From positions 620,001-684,000 of the forward strand of contig JASANH010001563.1 in the NCBI GenBank assembly GCA_030248295.1: a stretch of DNA of 64,000 nucleotides, written 5' to 3'. The position numbers and the translations under genes are program-made. Below, one piece after another: positions 34,701 to 46,023 of the stretch (positions within the stretch are counted from its first letter, which is position 1; each line of letters starts with the position of its first letter). Under the pieces are notes generated by a model, which was not told where the DNA came from, searched no databases, and worked only from the letters and a program-made list of their open reading frames with translations. This DNA is from Mesodorylaimus sp. YZB2_4. Its lineage: Eukaryota; Nematoda; Enoplea; Dorylaimida; Dorylaimidae.

Positions 34701-36221
34701 AGTTTGAGATATCTCCACAGTCGTGACGATCGACTATCGTTAATCAGGAGCACATCCACAACGCTGTGCCATCGAGCACGCGCCCCGGATCCCTCCGATT
34801 TTTCTTCCTCCGCATCCGCCACTTCGCACAAAATCGGTCGAGGTCCTTTCTCGAAATAGACTGGTTTCTCGGGAATCCTTTGATTGGCGAAAACATTTAA
34901 ATGCATATTTTCCACTTTTTGCACGAACTCGGCACTGTCCGCGTCCAATGGCTGCCAATCACCACCGCCCGCTTCGTAAAACCACGTGCCACGCGTAAGT
35001 AATAAGGAACTGCCTGAAAAGGGATTCTATGTCAAAACCACCAAATTCTAATCCACTCTAATCAGCATACCTTCCCAATAAATCGGTTCTAATCGATACT
35101 TTGATTTCGTTATTGCGGTCGAATTTGTCAATTTTTCGGTATTTGATGGCGGACTCGTGGATGTTGTCTTTTCTCCATCTTTCGCCACCTCGATCGGAAT
35201 AACAGACTTGGATGGCGTTTGTGGTGATTCGATTGTCTCACACGCGAGACGATATAAACCACCGAAAACAACCACGGATTGGTTTTCATCGCACTCGCCA
35301 ATCGTAAGATTTGTTTCTTTTTCTTGTCCTTTCGATTCATTATTGATTTCTGTTTTGATGTCTGATTTCTCTCGCGTCAAATGCCGCCGGTAAGCAGTCT
35401 CCACCGCCAAGGAGTCCCGACCTGGAATACGAAAAAGGTTCTGCCGTAATCTGAAAGGCAGCGTTGATCGTGAGTTGGTTCCAATAATCAGTGCAGAAGA
35501 GCTCAAACCCAAGGCATCTGACTCATTCACGCCCGCTTACCGTTCAAAGGCTGCCACGTTTTATCCTGTTTTGTGTTCTTGTAAAACCAACGCACTTCTT
35601 CCGGCCTCAATTCCGTCACAAAACGAGCCATTGACGAATGAGGTTTCGAAGTCACTGAAGCCACGGAATCCTGTAAAAAAGAGTATGAGCACATGAAAAC
35701 GGGTCCCCAAGTGAACCTGGATGTTAAACACACCCAGCCGACAAAGGTCTCAAGTCCAAAGGACAACAAGCTCGAGGACAGGATTGAAAAAGGCGCACAC
35801 AAACAAGAGAAGGAAACCACTTTGGGTGCAGACGACCAGCTGTTATCAAAAGGCTGTCGATGTCATGTTTTGGAAAGAAACCGCTACTTTCAGAAACAAG
35901 GTCGTTGCCATCTCTGTTCGAAGAGAACCAATGGAAGAATAGGCCTACACAGAATCAAGCACCCATATCATGTGACAAGCAATTCCTGTTTCCAGCCTAT
36001 TCGACTACGAAAATTTTTCTTATCTATTCACTAAACAAGATCGCGAAAAGACGAAAAAGTACACTAGATCAAACACAAAACGTACGTTATTACTGTGAGT
36101 AGGTGTAAGCCAACCTAGGCCTAACTGACAATATTCTCACCTTACTCTCACCATCTTCCGATTTATCCGATGCTGATCCCGCGGTAATACCATCAGCCAC
36201 GTCCTTCATGTGGAAGCTCAT
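31796..36221 (-). CDS. DDHD1: DDHD-domain phospholipase A1 (DDHD1-like)
   Basis: Intracellular PA-preferring phospholipase A1 family; acts on phosphatidic acid and phosphatidylinositol at cytosolic membrane surfaces. Exons: 36221-36141, 35670-35541, 35421-35071, 35013-34554, 34196-34096, 34041-33935, 33878-33714, 33577-33503, 33446-33282, 33227-32960, 32481-32161, 31959-31796; about 795 aa. The N-terminus has a WWE-like segment (RPEEVRWFYKN..KTWQPLNG). The oxyanion-hole segment is VIHGIGQ, and the catalytic serine is in AHSLG within LIAHSLGAVITYDIL. The DDHD domain has LFCFGSPLGVF, YHPADPVAYRIEPL and PYRIDYTLRQG, ending near SHISYW. Ser/Pro-rich inserts (about 610-730) interrupt the DDHD domain. 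It is closer to DDHD1 than DDHD2 because SAM and WWE organisation of DDHD2 is not seen. Two 54-nt introns are in frame and stop-free (see findings). Confidence 0.87.
32878..32922 (+). repeat. SINE tail fragment
   Basis: ttacggtaaaacatgaacat followed by gaacttgatag matches the 3' end of the tRNA-derived SINE, including its catgaa units. It lies in a DDHD1 intron. Confidence 0.45.
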
Positions 36222-37331
36222 TTCAATTCATAAATCACTAATAAATAAAACAACAAACGTTTCCGACCTCTCCTCTCGACCAGAACAGAACGCGAGGCCT
36301 AATCGTATCTTGTATTCACGGCTAACAGAAACATTCCGCACGGCTAACAGAAGTAAGCTGGGTTACGTGGGTGGGTATGAGGCTGAGGACAGGATGTAGC
36401 GGATAGGGGTCGTAGAATTGAAGGTATAAATCCGTTGCAGTTGTTCAGTAATCGCAAAGAACAAATGACCTGCGGCCAAATCCTAATAAGGTCATTGACC
36501 GCACTCACCTGCAGCTGCACTTGTTCTCCGCAGGAAGCGCCCAAGCAAAAAGAATAAACAGTCAGCGAAGGGTGCGCAACTTGATCTGATCGTGAGTTAC
36601 CTGACTGCTGGCTCGATAAAAACTTGTCTCTATGAGGGTGCCAGGATGCCTTTGGTAGTCAAAGGAATTTACGATGGACCCAAAAATACTAGCTTACCAG
36701 TTTCAAATTGAGTTCAGGTTGACAATTCAACAGTATAAATCCACGGTCTATGTGTCCTCACCATGTTCCCATACGTCGAACTAAACTTGTTGGAACCCAG
36801 TTTGAACTAAACTTTTTCCCGCGCTTTTTCCTTAAAAATGAGTATCAGATAACAGTTAAAAAAATCTTCTTATCATGTTATTGCCAAAGATTTTAAAGAA
36901 AAATATCTCTTTTATATATCCTTCCTCCGTTCTTAAAGGTCTCACGGTTTTTTTAAATTTTTAATTCTTATTTGCGACGAATACGAAACTATATTTTACC
37001 CCACTAGTTCCCGCTTTCAAATTACCCGCACTGGTTTCTAAAAATCTTCACCCTTTCGTACCGATCTCTTTCCGATTTCGACAAGACAAATCTGATTTTT
37101 AGTTTTCTTTCACATGCCTGGCGTACCTTGACCAACCAGAATCTACTTGTGGTAGGCTAGCTACCCCGTCTATTGGTAGGATAGGCCTAGTATTTGTTGC
37201 TTTAATTTTTGTTAAGCTTACAATAACCCTTGTCCATTTTACTTTTAGTACATACAGCATCAGATACCTATTGTATGTCAACTGCTTATCACCGATTCCA
37301 TCCGTGATCCCGCATTCCATTGTTGTCAGCA
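36222..37331. other. Divergent promoter region of DDHD1 and TOP3A
   Basis: 1.1 kb between two start codons. At 36310-36390 the word cacggctaacagaa occurs twice; it is followed once by gtaagctgggttacgtgggt, which matches in reverse one end of the MITE at 45.1 kb. The central 36.8-37.1 kb is AT-rich. A TATA-like tttaaattttt is present, but no core promoter can be assigned. Confidence 0.45.
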
Positions 37332-39665
37332 ATGGTTCGGGTGCTGAATGTGGCCGAAAAGAACGACGCCGCAAAAGGAATTGCTGACATTCTGTCCCGT
37401 GGTGGTTACCGACTGCGCCGAGGTAGAGCAACGTATAACAAGCTATACGAGTTCAATTATTTCATTTTCGGTCAAAATGCTCAAATGGTGGTAACGAGCG
37501 TTTCTGGACATTTATTCAACTACGATTTCACTGGTCAGTACCGAGGAAATTGGGAAGGATTTCCGCCTTTGCTGTTGTTCGACGCACCGATTGAGAAGCA
37601 ATGCAATGACGATAATGGAAAAGTATTGGTTGGCCAGCTCGAACAAGAAGCTGGCAATGCAGAGCATTTGATCATTTGGACCGATTGTGATCGAGAAGGT
37701 GAAAATATCGGATTCGAGATTATCGACGTATGTACCAGGAGAAATCGGAATTTGCGTTTGTATCGAGCAAAGTTTTCCGAAATTACTTATCGTTCAATAA
37801 CGAATGCTATTCAAAATTTGATTCAACCCGACAAGCGGATTTCTGACGCCGTTGATTGCCGACAAGAATTAGATTTACGAATCGGTGCCGCGTTTACACG
37901 ATTTCAAACATTGCGTCTTCGTCAAACGATTCCTCAACTTCGCAATTTAGTCATTTCTTACGGCAGTTGTCAATTCCCAACCTTGGGCTTCGTCGTCGAG
38001 CGGTACAAAGCTAGAGAGAACTTTATCCAAGAGCCATTTTGGAAATTGGTCATGAAACATACTAAACCATCCGCGGAAGGAGAGCGTGGACGAGTGACAA
38101 CCGAATTCTCCTGGCGTCGATTACGCTTATTCGATCGAGCAATTTGCGAAGCGTATTTGCAAAAATGCATGGAGAAGAACACGGTGGTCGTTGAAAAGGT
38201 TTCGACCAAACCAAAAAATCGTTGGAGACCAACAGCATTGGACACGATCGAATTGGAAAAAATTGCCAGCCGACGTCTCCGTTTGACAGCCAAACGTACG
38301 ATGGAAACGGCTGAGCGATTGTATACGAGAGGTTATATCAGTTATCCGAGGACGGAGACTAATATATTTCCCAAAGATATCGATCTGGCGGCTTTAGTCG
38401 GCTTGTTCACCACCGATCATCAGTATGGCCCATTTGCTGACGACCTTCTGCAAAGAGGAGTCAATGCGAGGAATGGTACCAAAACCGATCAAGCCCATCC
38501 GCCCATTCATCCTATCAAATACGCATCGCCCATGGAATTGGCGGGTGATGAGAAGACGGTTTACGAATTCGTAGTTCGACGATTCTTGGCGTGCGTATCG
38601 CGTGATGCGAAAGGTCAGGAAACCGTAGTCGATGTGGACGCCAATGGTGAAAAGTTCTACGCCAGCGGTTTGACAATAACTGATCGGGGGTACCTCGAAA
38701 TCTATCATCCGTACGAGCAGTGGTCGGACAAAACCATTCCCAGGTATGAACAAGGCGAGACTTTCACACCCGATAGCATCACCATGAATGAGGGTCTAAC
38801 ATCGCCACCGTCCCTGTTGACCGAAGCTGACTTGATCGCTTTGATGGAGAAGCACGGCATTGGAACCGACGCCACGCACGCCGAGCATATCGAGAAGATC
38901 AAGGCTCGTTGTTACGCAGCCTTGAATGAGGAACGTCGATTTATTCCTGGCTATTTGGGGCTCGGCCTGGTGGACGGGTACGACTCGATGGGATATCCAA
39001 TGTCCAAGCCGCGATTACGAGCCGAGCTGGAGGCCGGGTTGAAAGAAATATGCGAAGGCAGGAAAACCAAGGACGAACTCCTGCGTGTGCAAATAGCCAA
39101 ATACAAAGAGATCTTCCAACGTGCAAATGCTGAAGCCCAACGACTGGACGACGCCATCGCCGAGTACTTTGCTCAACATAATCGGCGTCCACCGCCACCA
39201 CCAGGAGGCGGAGGCGGTGGCGGAGGGGAGCCACCGTCTCCTCCTAGTATGGGTGGTGGCGGCGGAGGTTCAATGTTCCCTGCCCCCATCGCTCCGCAGA
39301 ACGCGTCGAATGGCACGAATCGAGGAGGCGGACGGGGCGGACGAGGACGTGGAAGAGGGAGAGGAAGGGGATTCGCTGCCTCCGAGAATGGATCAAATGG
39401 GACGAGACAAGGCGCTGGAAGAGGTGCAGGAGGAAGAGGTTCCATGTTCGCTGGCCCTGTCGACCCGGAGAATACTTCAAACCGAACGAGACGAGGTGCC
39501 AGAAGAGGAACTGGAAGTGGGAAAGAAAATTTTTCCAAACGGCCCAGGAAAAAACCATTTGCTAATGCCCAATACGCCGCTGGTGGCAAGCAGAAGAAAT
39601 GTGGTTACTGCCATCAGCCGGGTCACACTATCGCGACTTGTCCGAGCAGGCATAGTGACCAATGA
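37332..39665 (+). CDS. TOP3A: DNA topoisomerase III alpha, intronless, lacking zinc ribbons
   Basis: Type IA topoisomerase; with BLM helicase and RMI1 it dissolves double Holliday junctions, and in animals it also decatenates mitochondrial DNA. One open frame of 777 aa from the ATG at 37332. It has the Toprim start VLNVAEKNDAAKGIA, WTDCDREGENIG, YGSCQFPTLGFV, and catalytic Tyr-338 in GYISYPRTETNIFP. HGIGTDATHAEHI and GLVDGYDSMGY follow. The core (1-615) is complete. After it there is no CxxC zinc-ribbon or GRF finger as in the ~1000-aa vertebrate protein. Instead there is a Gly/Pro/Arg-rich linker (about 616-745, with RGGR and GRGRGRGRG runs) leading to a CCHC knuckle, CGYCHQPGHTIATC. That terminal knuckle is shared with vertebrate TOP3A and not with TOP3B. 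No clear mitochondrial presequence. Confidence 0.93.
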   Translation: MVRVLNVAEKNDAAKGIADILSRGGYRLRRGRATYNKLYEFNYFIFGQNAQMVVTSVSGHLFNYDFTGQYRGNWEGFPPLLLFDAPIEKQCNDDNGKVLVGQLEQEAGNAEHLIIWTDCDREGENIGFEIIDVCTRRNRNLRLYRAKFSEITYRSITNAIQNLIQPDKRISDAVDCRQELDLRIGAAFTRFQTLRLRQTIPQLRNLVISYGSCQFPTLGFVVERYKARENFIQEPFWKLVMKHTKPSAEGERGRVTTEFSWRRLRLFDRAICEAYLQKCMEKNTVVVEKVSTKPKNRWRPTALDTIELEKIASRRLRLTAKRTMETAERLYTRGYISYPRTETNIFPKDIDLAALVGLFTTDHQYGPFADDLLQRGVNARNGTKTDQAHPPIHPIKYASPMELAGDEKTVYEFVVRRFLACVSRDAKGQETVVDVDANGEKFYASGLTITDRGYLEIYHPYEQWSDKTIPRYEQGETFTPDSITMNEGLTSPPSLLTEADLIALMEKHGIGTDATHAEHIEKIKARCYAALNEERRFIPGYLGLGLVDGYDSMGYPMSKPRLRAELEAGLKEICEGRKTKDELLRVQIAKYKEIFQRANAEAQRLDDAIAEYFAQHNRRPPPPPGGGGGGGGEPPSPPSMGGGGGGSMFPAPIAPQNASNGTNRGGGRGGRGRGRGRGRGFAASENGSNGTRQGAGRGAGGRGSMFAGPVDPENTSNRTRRGARRGTGSGKENFSKRPRKKPFANAQYAAGGKQKKCGYCHQPGHTIATCPSRHSDQ

Positions 39666-39723
39666 TTGCACTGGCTTGTTAGTGACCTTCTCGCTTTCAC
39701 CCTGTGCATCAGCAATAATATCA

Positions 39724-39729
39724 TTTATT
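39724..39729 (-). terminator. Possible poly(A) signal of the cytospin gene
   Basis: AATAAA on the minus strand about 200 bp past the cytospin stop codon and about 60 bp beyond the TOP3A stop, suggesting overlapping 3' ends. Confidence 0.4.
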
Positions 39730-39929
39730 TGATCCCATTGGAAGTCATAGCTTGCATAACGCTCACACAAAATATGTCGCTCAGTAACTGCAGCTGGAAG
39801 AATTATCAAAGTTTGGAATGAAAGCACGATGGCAGTGTACTGTATAGGGATTAGTAGGAATGTCTTCGTAAATGCGGACAGGATAACAATACGCACCCAA
39901 CCGACCACCAATTAGTACCGACCTGGCAA

Positions 39930-42900
39930 TCAACCTTCGAAGTGTTTATAGATCGATGTCACGTACGACATAACGCTTTGCCAGTCCGGCCTCTCCAATG
40001 ATAACATGTCGTCCACGTTCAACGACGGGGGTATCCCCAACTCAGCCGCAGTCTGGAAAGCCACTGTGAAATTGCGACGCTAAAAAGTATACGCATTTTA
40101 GTATAGCCGACCCCAACCCCAGCACACATGGGAAATTCCAGCCAGGTTCCACCTCATTCATTCCCCCACAAGCTCGACCTACCTTGTCTTTCGTATCCAA
40201 TGCCTTGAACGGAATCTTTTCTGGCGCCAAAGAGTGCAAAAGTGCACAAAATGCGAGTCCGTCGTTCCAGCTGCTACTAAAATTCGTTATCTCGACGCCC
40301 TGTAAAACACGTAACTAATAGAATGAGTTACGTGGCAGCTCGGCGGATGCAAAGGACAGACCTCTTTACTGTTCCCACGCCTGCGAACCTGTCAGCACCC
40401 TCAATCCCTTCCCGTTTCCTCCATTCGGCCCTCCCAGGCAACCTGCACCGCTCCTAAGCCCAAGCGCAGCCCGTTTTCTGGCAACTTACTGGATATCCCA
40501 TAGTCCTCATCTGGCACCACCGCAGTAGCGCATTCCTCCTCGATCCTCGCGGCGCGTCTTTCATCAACTTGGCCAGCGGATCCTTGCACTCGGGTGTTCT
40601 GAAAACGAGAACTGTTTAAGGCACAAAACTACAACATGGCCAGGAACGTTTGGACCTCCTAGACACCCGACACCCTTAAAAGCTAGGCCGTCTAGTCCCA
40701 TTGTCACACCCTGACCATCCGCCCACACCGCAACCTGGATAACTTACAGATACGCTCCGCTTCTCCGTCCACTTCCATTCCCATTTAATCCTCGATTCAA
40801 CAAGATTCCTTTCGGTGTCTTGGCCGACTGACCTGCCCCCGTGGCATCGATGGCCGCAGCCTGTGCATTAATGACCACATCGGGGACTGGCGCCGTCGTC
40901 TTCTTCAATGGGCTTCCTCTCAAGGCCACTGGAGCCAACGCTTGCATTTCCGTCTCACTGGCCGCCGCTTTGATCGGTTGCTTAGTCAGCAGTCCCTCAA
41001 CGCCATCCACGCTGATGGGCCTGCACGCCAAATGACCACTCGACTTCGACAACTGAGCATCGATCTCGGGCGAGCCTGCACCATTGCCAGCCCCAGCCGC
41101 TCCGTGCCCCGCGTTCGCGCTATGACGATTACTTCCAGGCGACCTCAACATCGGTGCCGCGGCTCGGAAATTCATAGCCGACGGTTGACTCGTGGCACTC
41201 TCCAACGACTCGACCAGTGCTCGTACCGACAGTCCTTTCATCGGCTCGATCGTTGCCGAATACTTCTTCGATCGACTCGGTTCGAAGCCAGTCGCTGTCG
41301 ATGATGTCGTCGAGGACGAGGAGGGCGAACCCGAGCCACTGATTCCAGTCGTGCTACGTTCAACCGACGTTAAATAACCTTCCATCCGACTCCTGATATC
41401 CGGGCACGGCGGCAAGATCGACGCGCTCGACGCTGCTGGCGACCCAGCTACAGATTTAGCAGCACCAATTTTGGCAGACCCCGTTGGCGATCCTCGATTG
41501 GTCCTTATCTTCTCCAGTTCCCCGCTCAATGTCGCCAATCGATCCCTCAACTGGCTGTTCTCGGTCGCCAACCGTTCAATATCATTTTGAGCTTCGATCT
41601 TAAAATCATTAGCCACAACCACAGCCACTTGCAAATCGGCTTGGAACTGCCGCCAGTCCTCGGCCTCTTGTTCGTGCATGGCTCGTTCATCGATCATCTG
41701 CCTCTTTAGGCGATCCCTGTCCGACGTCAGATCGTCCACGGCCTTCTGCAATGTTATAATATTGGCCCGATACTCCTTCTTGTCATCCAAATGACGTTGA
41801 CACCTTTCTTCCAATTCCATGGCACTGGCCCTGAGCTCCATCGTCTGCTTCTTCAAATAATCATTCTCCCGTTCCAGTTCTTGAATTCGTTCTTCCAAGG
41901 CCATTATTGTCTTCTCCGTTTCCGACCGCGAGCATCGTAAATCCGTCTCTAATGTATCGCACACATGTCGAAGATCGTCCATCTCGTGCGTTTTCTTGTT
42001 CATCATCTCCTCCAGGGCATTGACCCGATCCTCGGCCGCCGCTTTCTCTGATCGTAGTTTATCCAATAAATTATGCATTTCATCCTTGCCTGCCTTGGCA
42101 TTCGATTGCCTCAGCAGTTCCTCCACACGACACCTCTCTTTCTCGTACACATTGGTCAAGCGGACGATTTCGCGTCGATCTCGATCCGTCTGCTGTTTGC
42201 ATTCTCTGAACTGATCCTCGGCCGCTTTCTTCTCACAGCTCAGCGTTTCGATTTGATTTTCCAATAATCGAGCTCGATCGCGTAGGATCTCCACCAATTC
42301 CGTCCTTTCCACTTTCTCTTCATTGGCCAACTTCAACGCCGCTCTCACTTCGTCGTATTTGCAAGCCAGTTCTTCGTGTTCTTCGTGCGTATTCTTCAAT
42401 AAATCGACCAATTGCTGTTCTCTTTCCGTTCTTTGTTCTCGATGTTGAGAAGGCGAATGAGGGAGATCATCGTTGGCCGTGGGCGAACGAGCCGAATACG
42501 AGCCGGTAGAATTTCCACCGCGCAAATTGGAAGCACGGAAATCGGTGCTTGATAACAACAAATGCTTGAGATTCTCGATTTGCAAACGACAATTATTTAA
42601 TTTCTGAGTTTGATTATATAACGAATCCAAAAGCATCGATTTCTCTTCGGCCAATTGAGTATTTTCTTTCGTCAATTCATTTACAATATCTTGTAAATCG
42701 GTCAGTTCTTGTAACGTGGCCTGAAACACGAACACGACATCAACTCTGCCCATTACGTACTTCTTATGGCATCCCACGTGCTACGCCTAAGCCCTCCTAA
42801 AGCCACGCAGTCTCGGTGCGTACAGACCGTCCCCACTTGTGAAAACATCTTAGCGTAGCTTTCGGTTTAAGCAAACATGCTCAATACTTGCACAAGCAAG

Positions 42901-44252
42901 TGCGGTCAATAGAGCATTCACTAAAAACAACATCGGCCCGTGCCTCCTTAAAACTCACCCGGACCACGCACCCAGAACATAGGCTACCCACTTACCTGCA
43001 ACTCCTCGTTAGTGCTGTAATGATTCTCCTCCATTTGCACGATTCTATCTTGCAAGCAAGCCAACGACACTTCGCTCATGCTGCTCGTACTCTGTCGATC
43101 CCAATCGGCAGTAACGCGCGTTGACGATGCGACGCCGGCCATCGGCTCCCCTGCAGCACCCGCCTCGGCCATCATGGGGGTGCTTGGCATGCCGAACAGA
43201 ATATCGCTAGCATCCGTCGATTCGGCACCGATCTCGTCGCCCGATCGACGAGTGGCCGAGAAGGGGAGTGGAGACGTGGACACGTCGACCAACATCTTGC
43301 CATCGCTGCCGTAACTGCCGACCAGGGTCGCATCGTCGGGCACACTCGAATCATCGCCGACGGGGGACATGGTACGTAAGCGCAATCGAAGGCGATCATT
43401 TTCTCGTTGTAAATTCTCCAATTCCTTATCTCGTTCTTCTTTCAAATGACGAACCTCCATTTTTAAAGTCGCCAATTCGGCTTGTTTTACTTCCGCTTTT
43501 TGCACCAATTCGGACACTTGCAATTCCAAATCTTGTTTCTGTTTTTGCAATTCGGTCACGGTTAACTTTGTTTTCGTGATCCGAGCATCGGCCACTTGTT
43601 GGGAAGCAGCTGGTGATTTCCTCGACTTCATATCCGGGGATGCCGCAGCAGTCGTTGCAGCACTGACCACACTTTTCAGGGACAGCGATGTCGAATCTTT
43701 GCTTTTGCCCATTTCGCCATTAGGCAAGGAATTCTTTCTAATCTGAGCCAGTTGGGCAGCTGACGAGGCTGTACGGGGCGACTTTGTGGCAGTGGTCGCA
43801 GCTCCATACACATTACCACTCGATCCAACTTTCGGCAACCCTAAACTCGATACTGGTCTTCGACTTGAGGTCGACCCCGGAGCCATCGGACTGGAGTTGG
43901 CTGCCGACGCTGCCGCCATTGCCTGTTTTCGTCTCCGAGCGATAGCTGCTGCAGTCGTGCTCAAATTATCTTGACTTCGACTCAAAAAATTGCCAGGACC
44001 AACACCGCTTTGCGAAAGTAATTGAGCCGCCAAATCATCCGAAAATCGAACCGTCATTTTGTCCCCTGTATCACCGACATTGGATCGTCCAATGGCTGCG
44101 GTAAGATCGGCCGACAATTTTGGTTTCGACGATAAAACAGCTGCTGTTTTTCCACCAGTTTCCTTCCGTTTATCCACGTCCTCACGAGGCCCATCACCTT
44201 TGTTGTCCGCCTTCGTCTCTGCGCCAGGCTCCACCGTGTTCATGGTTTTCAT
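39930..44252 (-). CDS. SPECC1L: Cytospin (SPECC1/SPECC1L family)
   Basis: Cytoskeletal crosslinker of actin and microtubules; the family acts in cell adhesion, spindle organisation and cell shape. Coding exons: 44252-42996, 42720-40748, 40598-40490, 40299-40183, 40079-39930; about 1201 aa. The frame is open upstream to an acceptor at 44298, so a further 5' exon is likely. The N-terminal third is Ser/Ala-rich with one coiled coil. The hallmark block spans the first junction ([17 protein letters not shown] then [17 protein letters not shown]). A long coiled coil follows, including [21 protein letters not shown] Ser/Pro-rich stretch then leads to a C-terminal calponin-homology domain assembled from three small exons ([61 protein letters not shown]). 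Invertebrates often have one gene for SPECC1 and SPECC1L, so the symbol is nominal. Confidence 0.9.
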
Positions 44253-44299
44253 AGCCGGCGTTGGCCTGCCGCCCGATAGTCGCCTTTGAGATGTTTTCT

Positions 44300-45135
44300 A
44301 AACCCAAGAAGCCAAAATATGCTTTTAAATGAAAGCATAAAACAGTTTAAGGCATAAGCATGAGCTACTGGATAAGCATCTCGGAAAAAGCAGCTGCGGG
44401 GAGGCTATTTTAAATGAGCTAAGGCATTCGCGACTGATTAATGGCTAGCGGCGCTGTATATGTACATAAGCAAATGTGGCCATGAGCAGAGCAGGCAGAT
44501 CAATTAAGCGGTTGCTGTATGACTAACCCCTTCATTTCGATGAGTTCAGTCCTACAGAACAGCCATCAAGGTGACGTAGGTAACGACAAAGAAATAAAAA
44601 ACTGCGTTAATCATCATGCCAACGTGTTTTGAACAAGAGGAGTGGCATTTTAAGGTTTGTAGGTGCTAGAGAACAATAAATTTTCCGCAGACGGACGCAA
44701 AACGAGATCGGGAAAGCAATGTGGGACAAACCATAGGTAAATGGGCCGGCCTTCAGTCCTACTTGTGGCGCTAAAAAACCCAAATTATGCACTGTGAAAT
44801 TTCCAAATCGGCTTCTAAAGAGCTTTTCTCCAGTTAAGCAATTATCCACGGGTATGTACCAGCAAATTGCAAGGCAAGCAAAAGGCAGACAAGTAATTAT
44901 CTAGCTAGCCGAAAGACGCTTTTAGAGAATTGCTCTGTGTATGAGCTCACTTTTTCATTAACCCGATGTCCACCGGCAAGCATTTCGAACAAGCCTATTA
45001 GCAGTAACGTCGCAAATAAAACTGAGATGAACTATTAAAGCATAAAAATCCCGTATTCACGACTTAGTTACTAGATAATAGATACAAATCGTTAAAATTC
45101 CGAGGAGCCAACGTCCACGTGCACGTTGACCTCTA
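44300..45135. other. Upstream region of the cytospin gene
   Basis: No recognisable exon. It begins at a splice acceptor (tttag on the minus strand, 44298-44300), so at least the first part should be an intron leading to a 5' exon I cannot identify. Confidence 0.5.
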
Positions 45136-45290
45136 ACACGGCTAAAAGAAATAAGTGCGCACGGAATGCGAGTAAAAGTAAGTTTCAGATACAAGATACC
45201 TATCTCACTGTCGTTGCGCGCAGTTGTTTAGTCTCCACCCACATATGTTACCCACGTGGCAGTTCCGGGTCTTATTTCTGTTAGCCGTGT
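45136..45290. mobile_element. MITE with 20-bp terminal inverted repeats
   Basis: A 155-bp element. Left end acacggctaaaagaaataag (45136-45155), right end cttatttctgttagccgtgt (45271-45290), inverted with one mismatch. The right half (ccacccac..gttacccacgtgg) has a related partial copy, inverted, at about 36335-36385. I found no clear target duplication. Confidence 0.7.
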
Positions 45291-46023
45291 GCCGAATACC
45301 TAGTTGATAAATTTAAAATTTCATAAGACGTTTTTTGTTCTTGGAGATTGTGGCTCTATCGATCGTGTTTTGCGATTGCTGTTGATCCGATTTGGAATAG
45401 GCAGAGAGGTACGTAGGGTTTTATGCTTTACACATAATTCACTTGCAAAGGCGTATAGTGCATGCAGCTGTTGCACTGAGCTTAACTTGTAAAACTGGCT
45501 ATCAAAATTCAAGATGGTTCCGAGTCTGTGTGATTGGCGGGAGATAATATTTAGCCCGCCTTTGGTGCTGTATGGTTTTTGGTGCATGCGTCCATAACTT
45601 CCGCCAATTGTAAGCACTTGTCCTGTATACTTCCTCCAACAGCAGTCTCAACTCTCCCAAATGCGTCCTTTGATCGTCTTGCTCTACATTTCAACAGCGT
45701 ATGGCATTCGAGGGAAGTGCCAGCTGACGGAACCTTTATCGTTCTAAAACCGCGCTTAAACAGATGATCTGGAATCTGATAATACGCTTTGTCGAAGTCA
45801 CGCCAATCCGAATGCAGTAGGCCTATCCTGAACTTGCGATAGCATATTACTGCAGCTCTTACTGCACACAACAGACGCTTTGGTGAGCCTAAATCGGGTA
45901 ATCGTCCGTTAGTTCCCCGTATCTGTGATTGGTGGCCAAGTTTTCGAAAGACATATGGGCTAGTCAGTAGCCATGTGGCATGGTAAAGAGCCGCTCTCAA
46001 TTTGCTGAAGTAATAAGTAGCAC
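45291..46023. other. Upstream of HIBADH
   Basis: No supported coding exon. A 5' exon encoding the mitochondrial targeting sequence of HIBADH may lie here, because a good acceptor (ttttgctttag, ending 46048) sits just inside the called start. I could not identify the matching donor. Confidence 0.4.

Noticed and set aside
39173-39589. Minus-strand Pro-rich open frame under the TOP3A tail
   Set aside because: It is the complement of Gly/Arg repeats and has no start context or family features.
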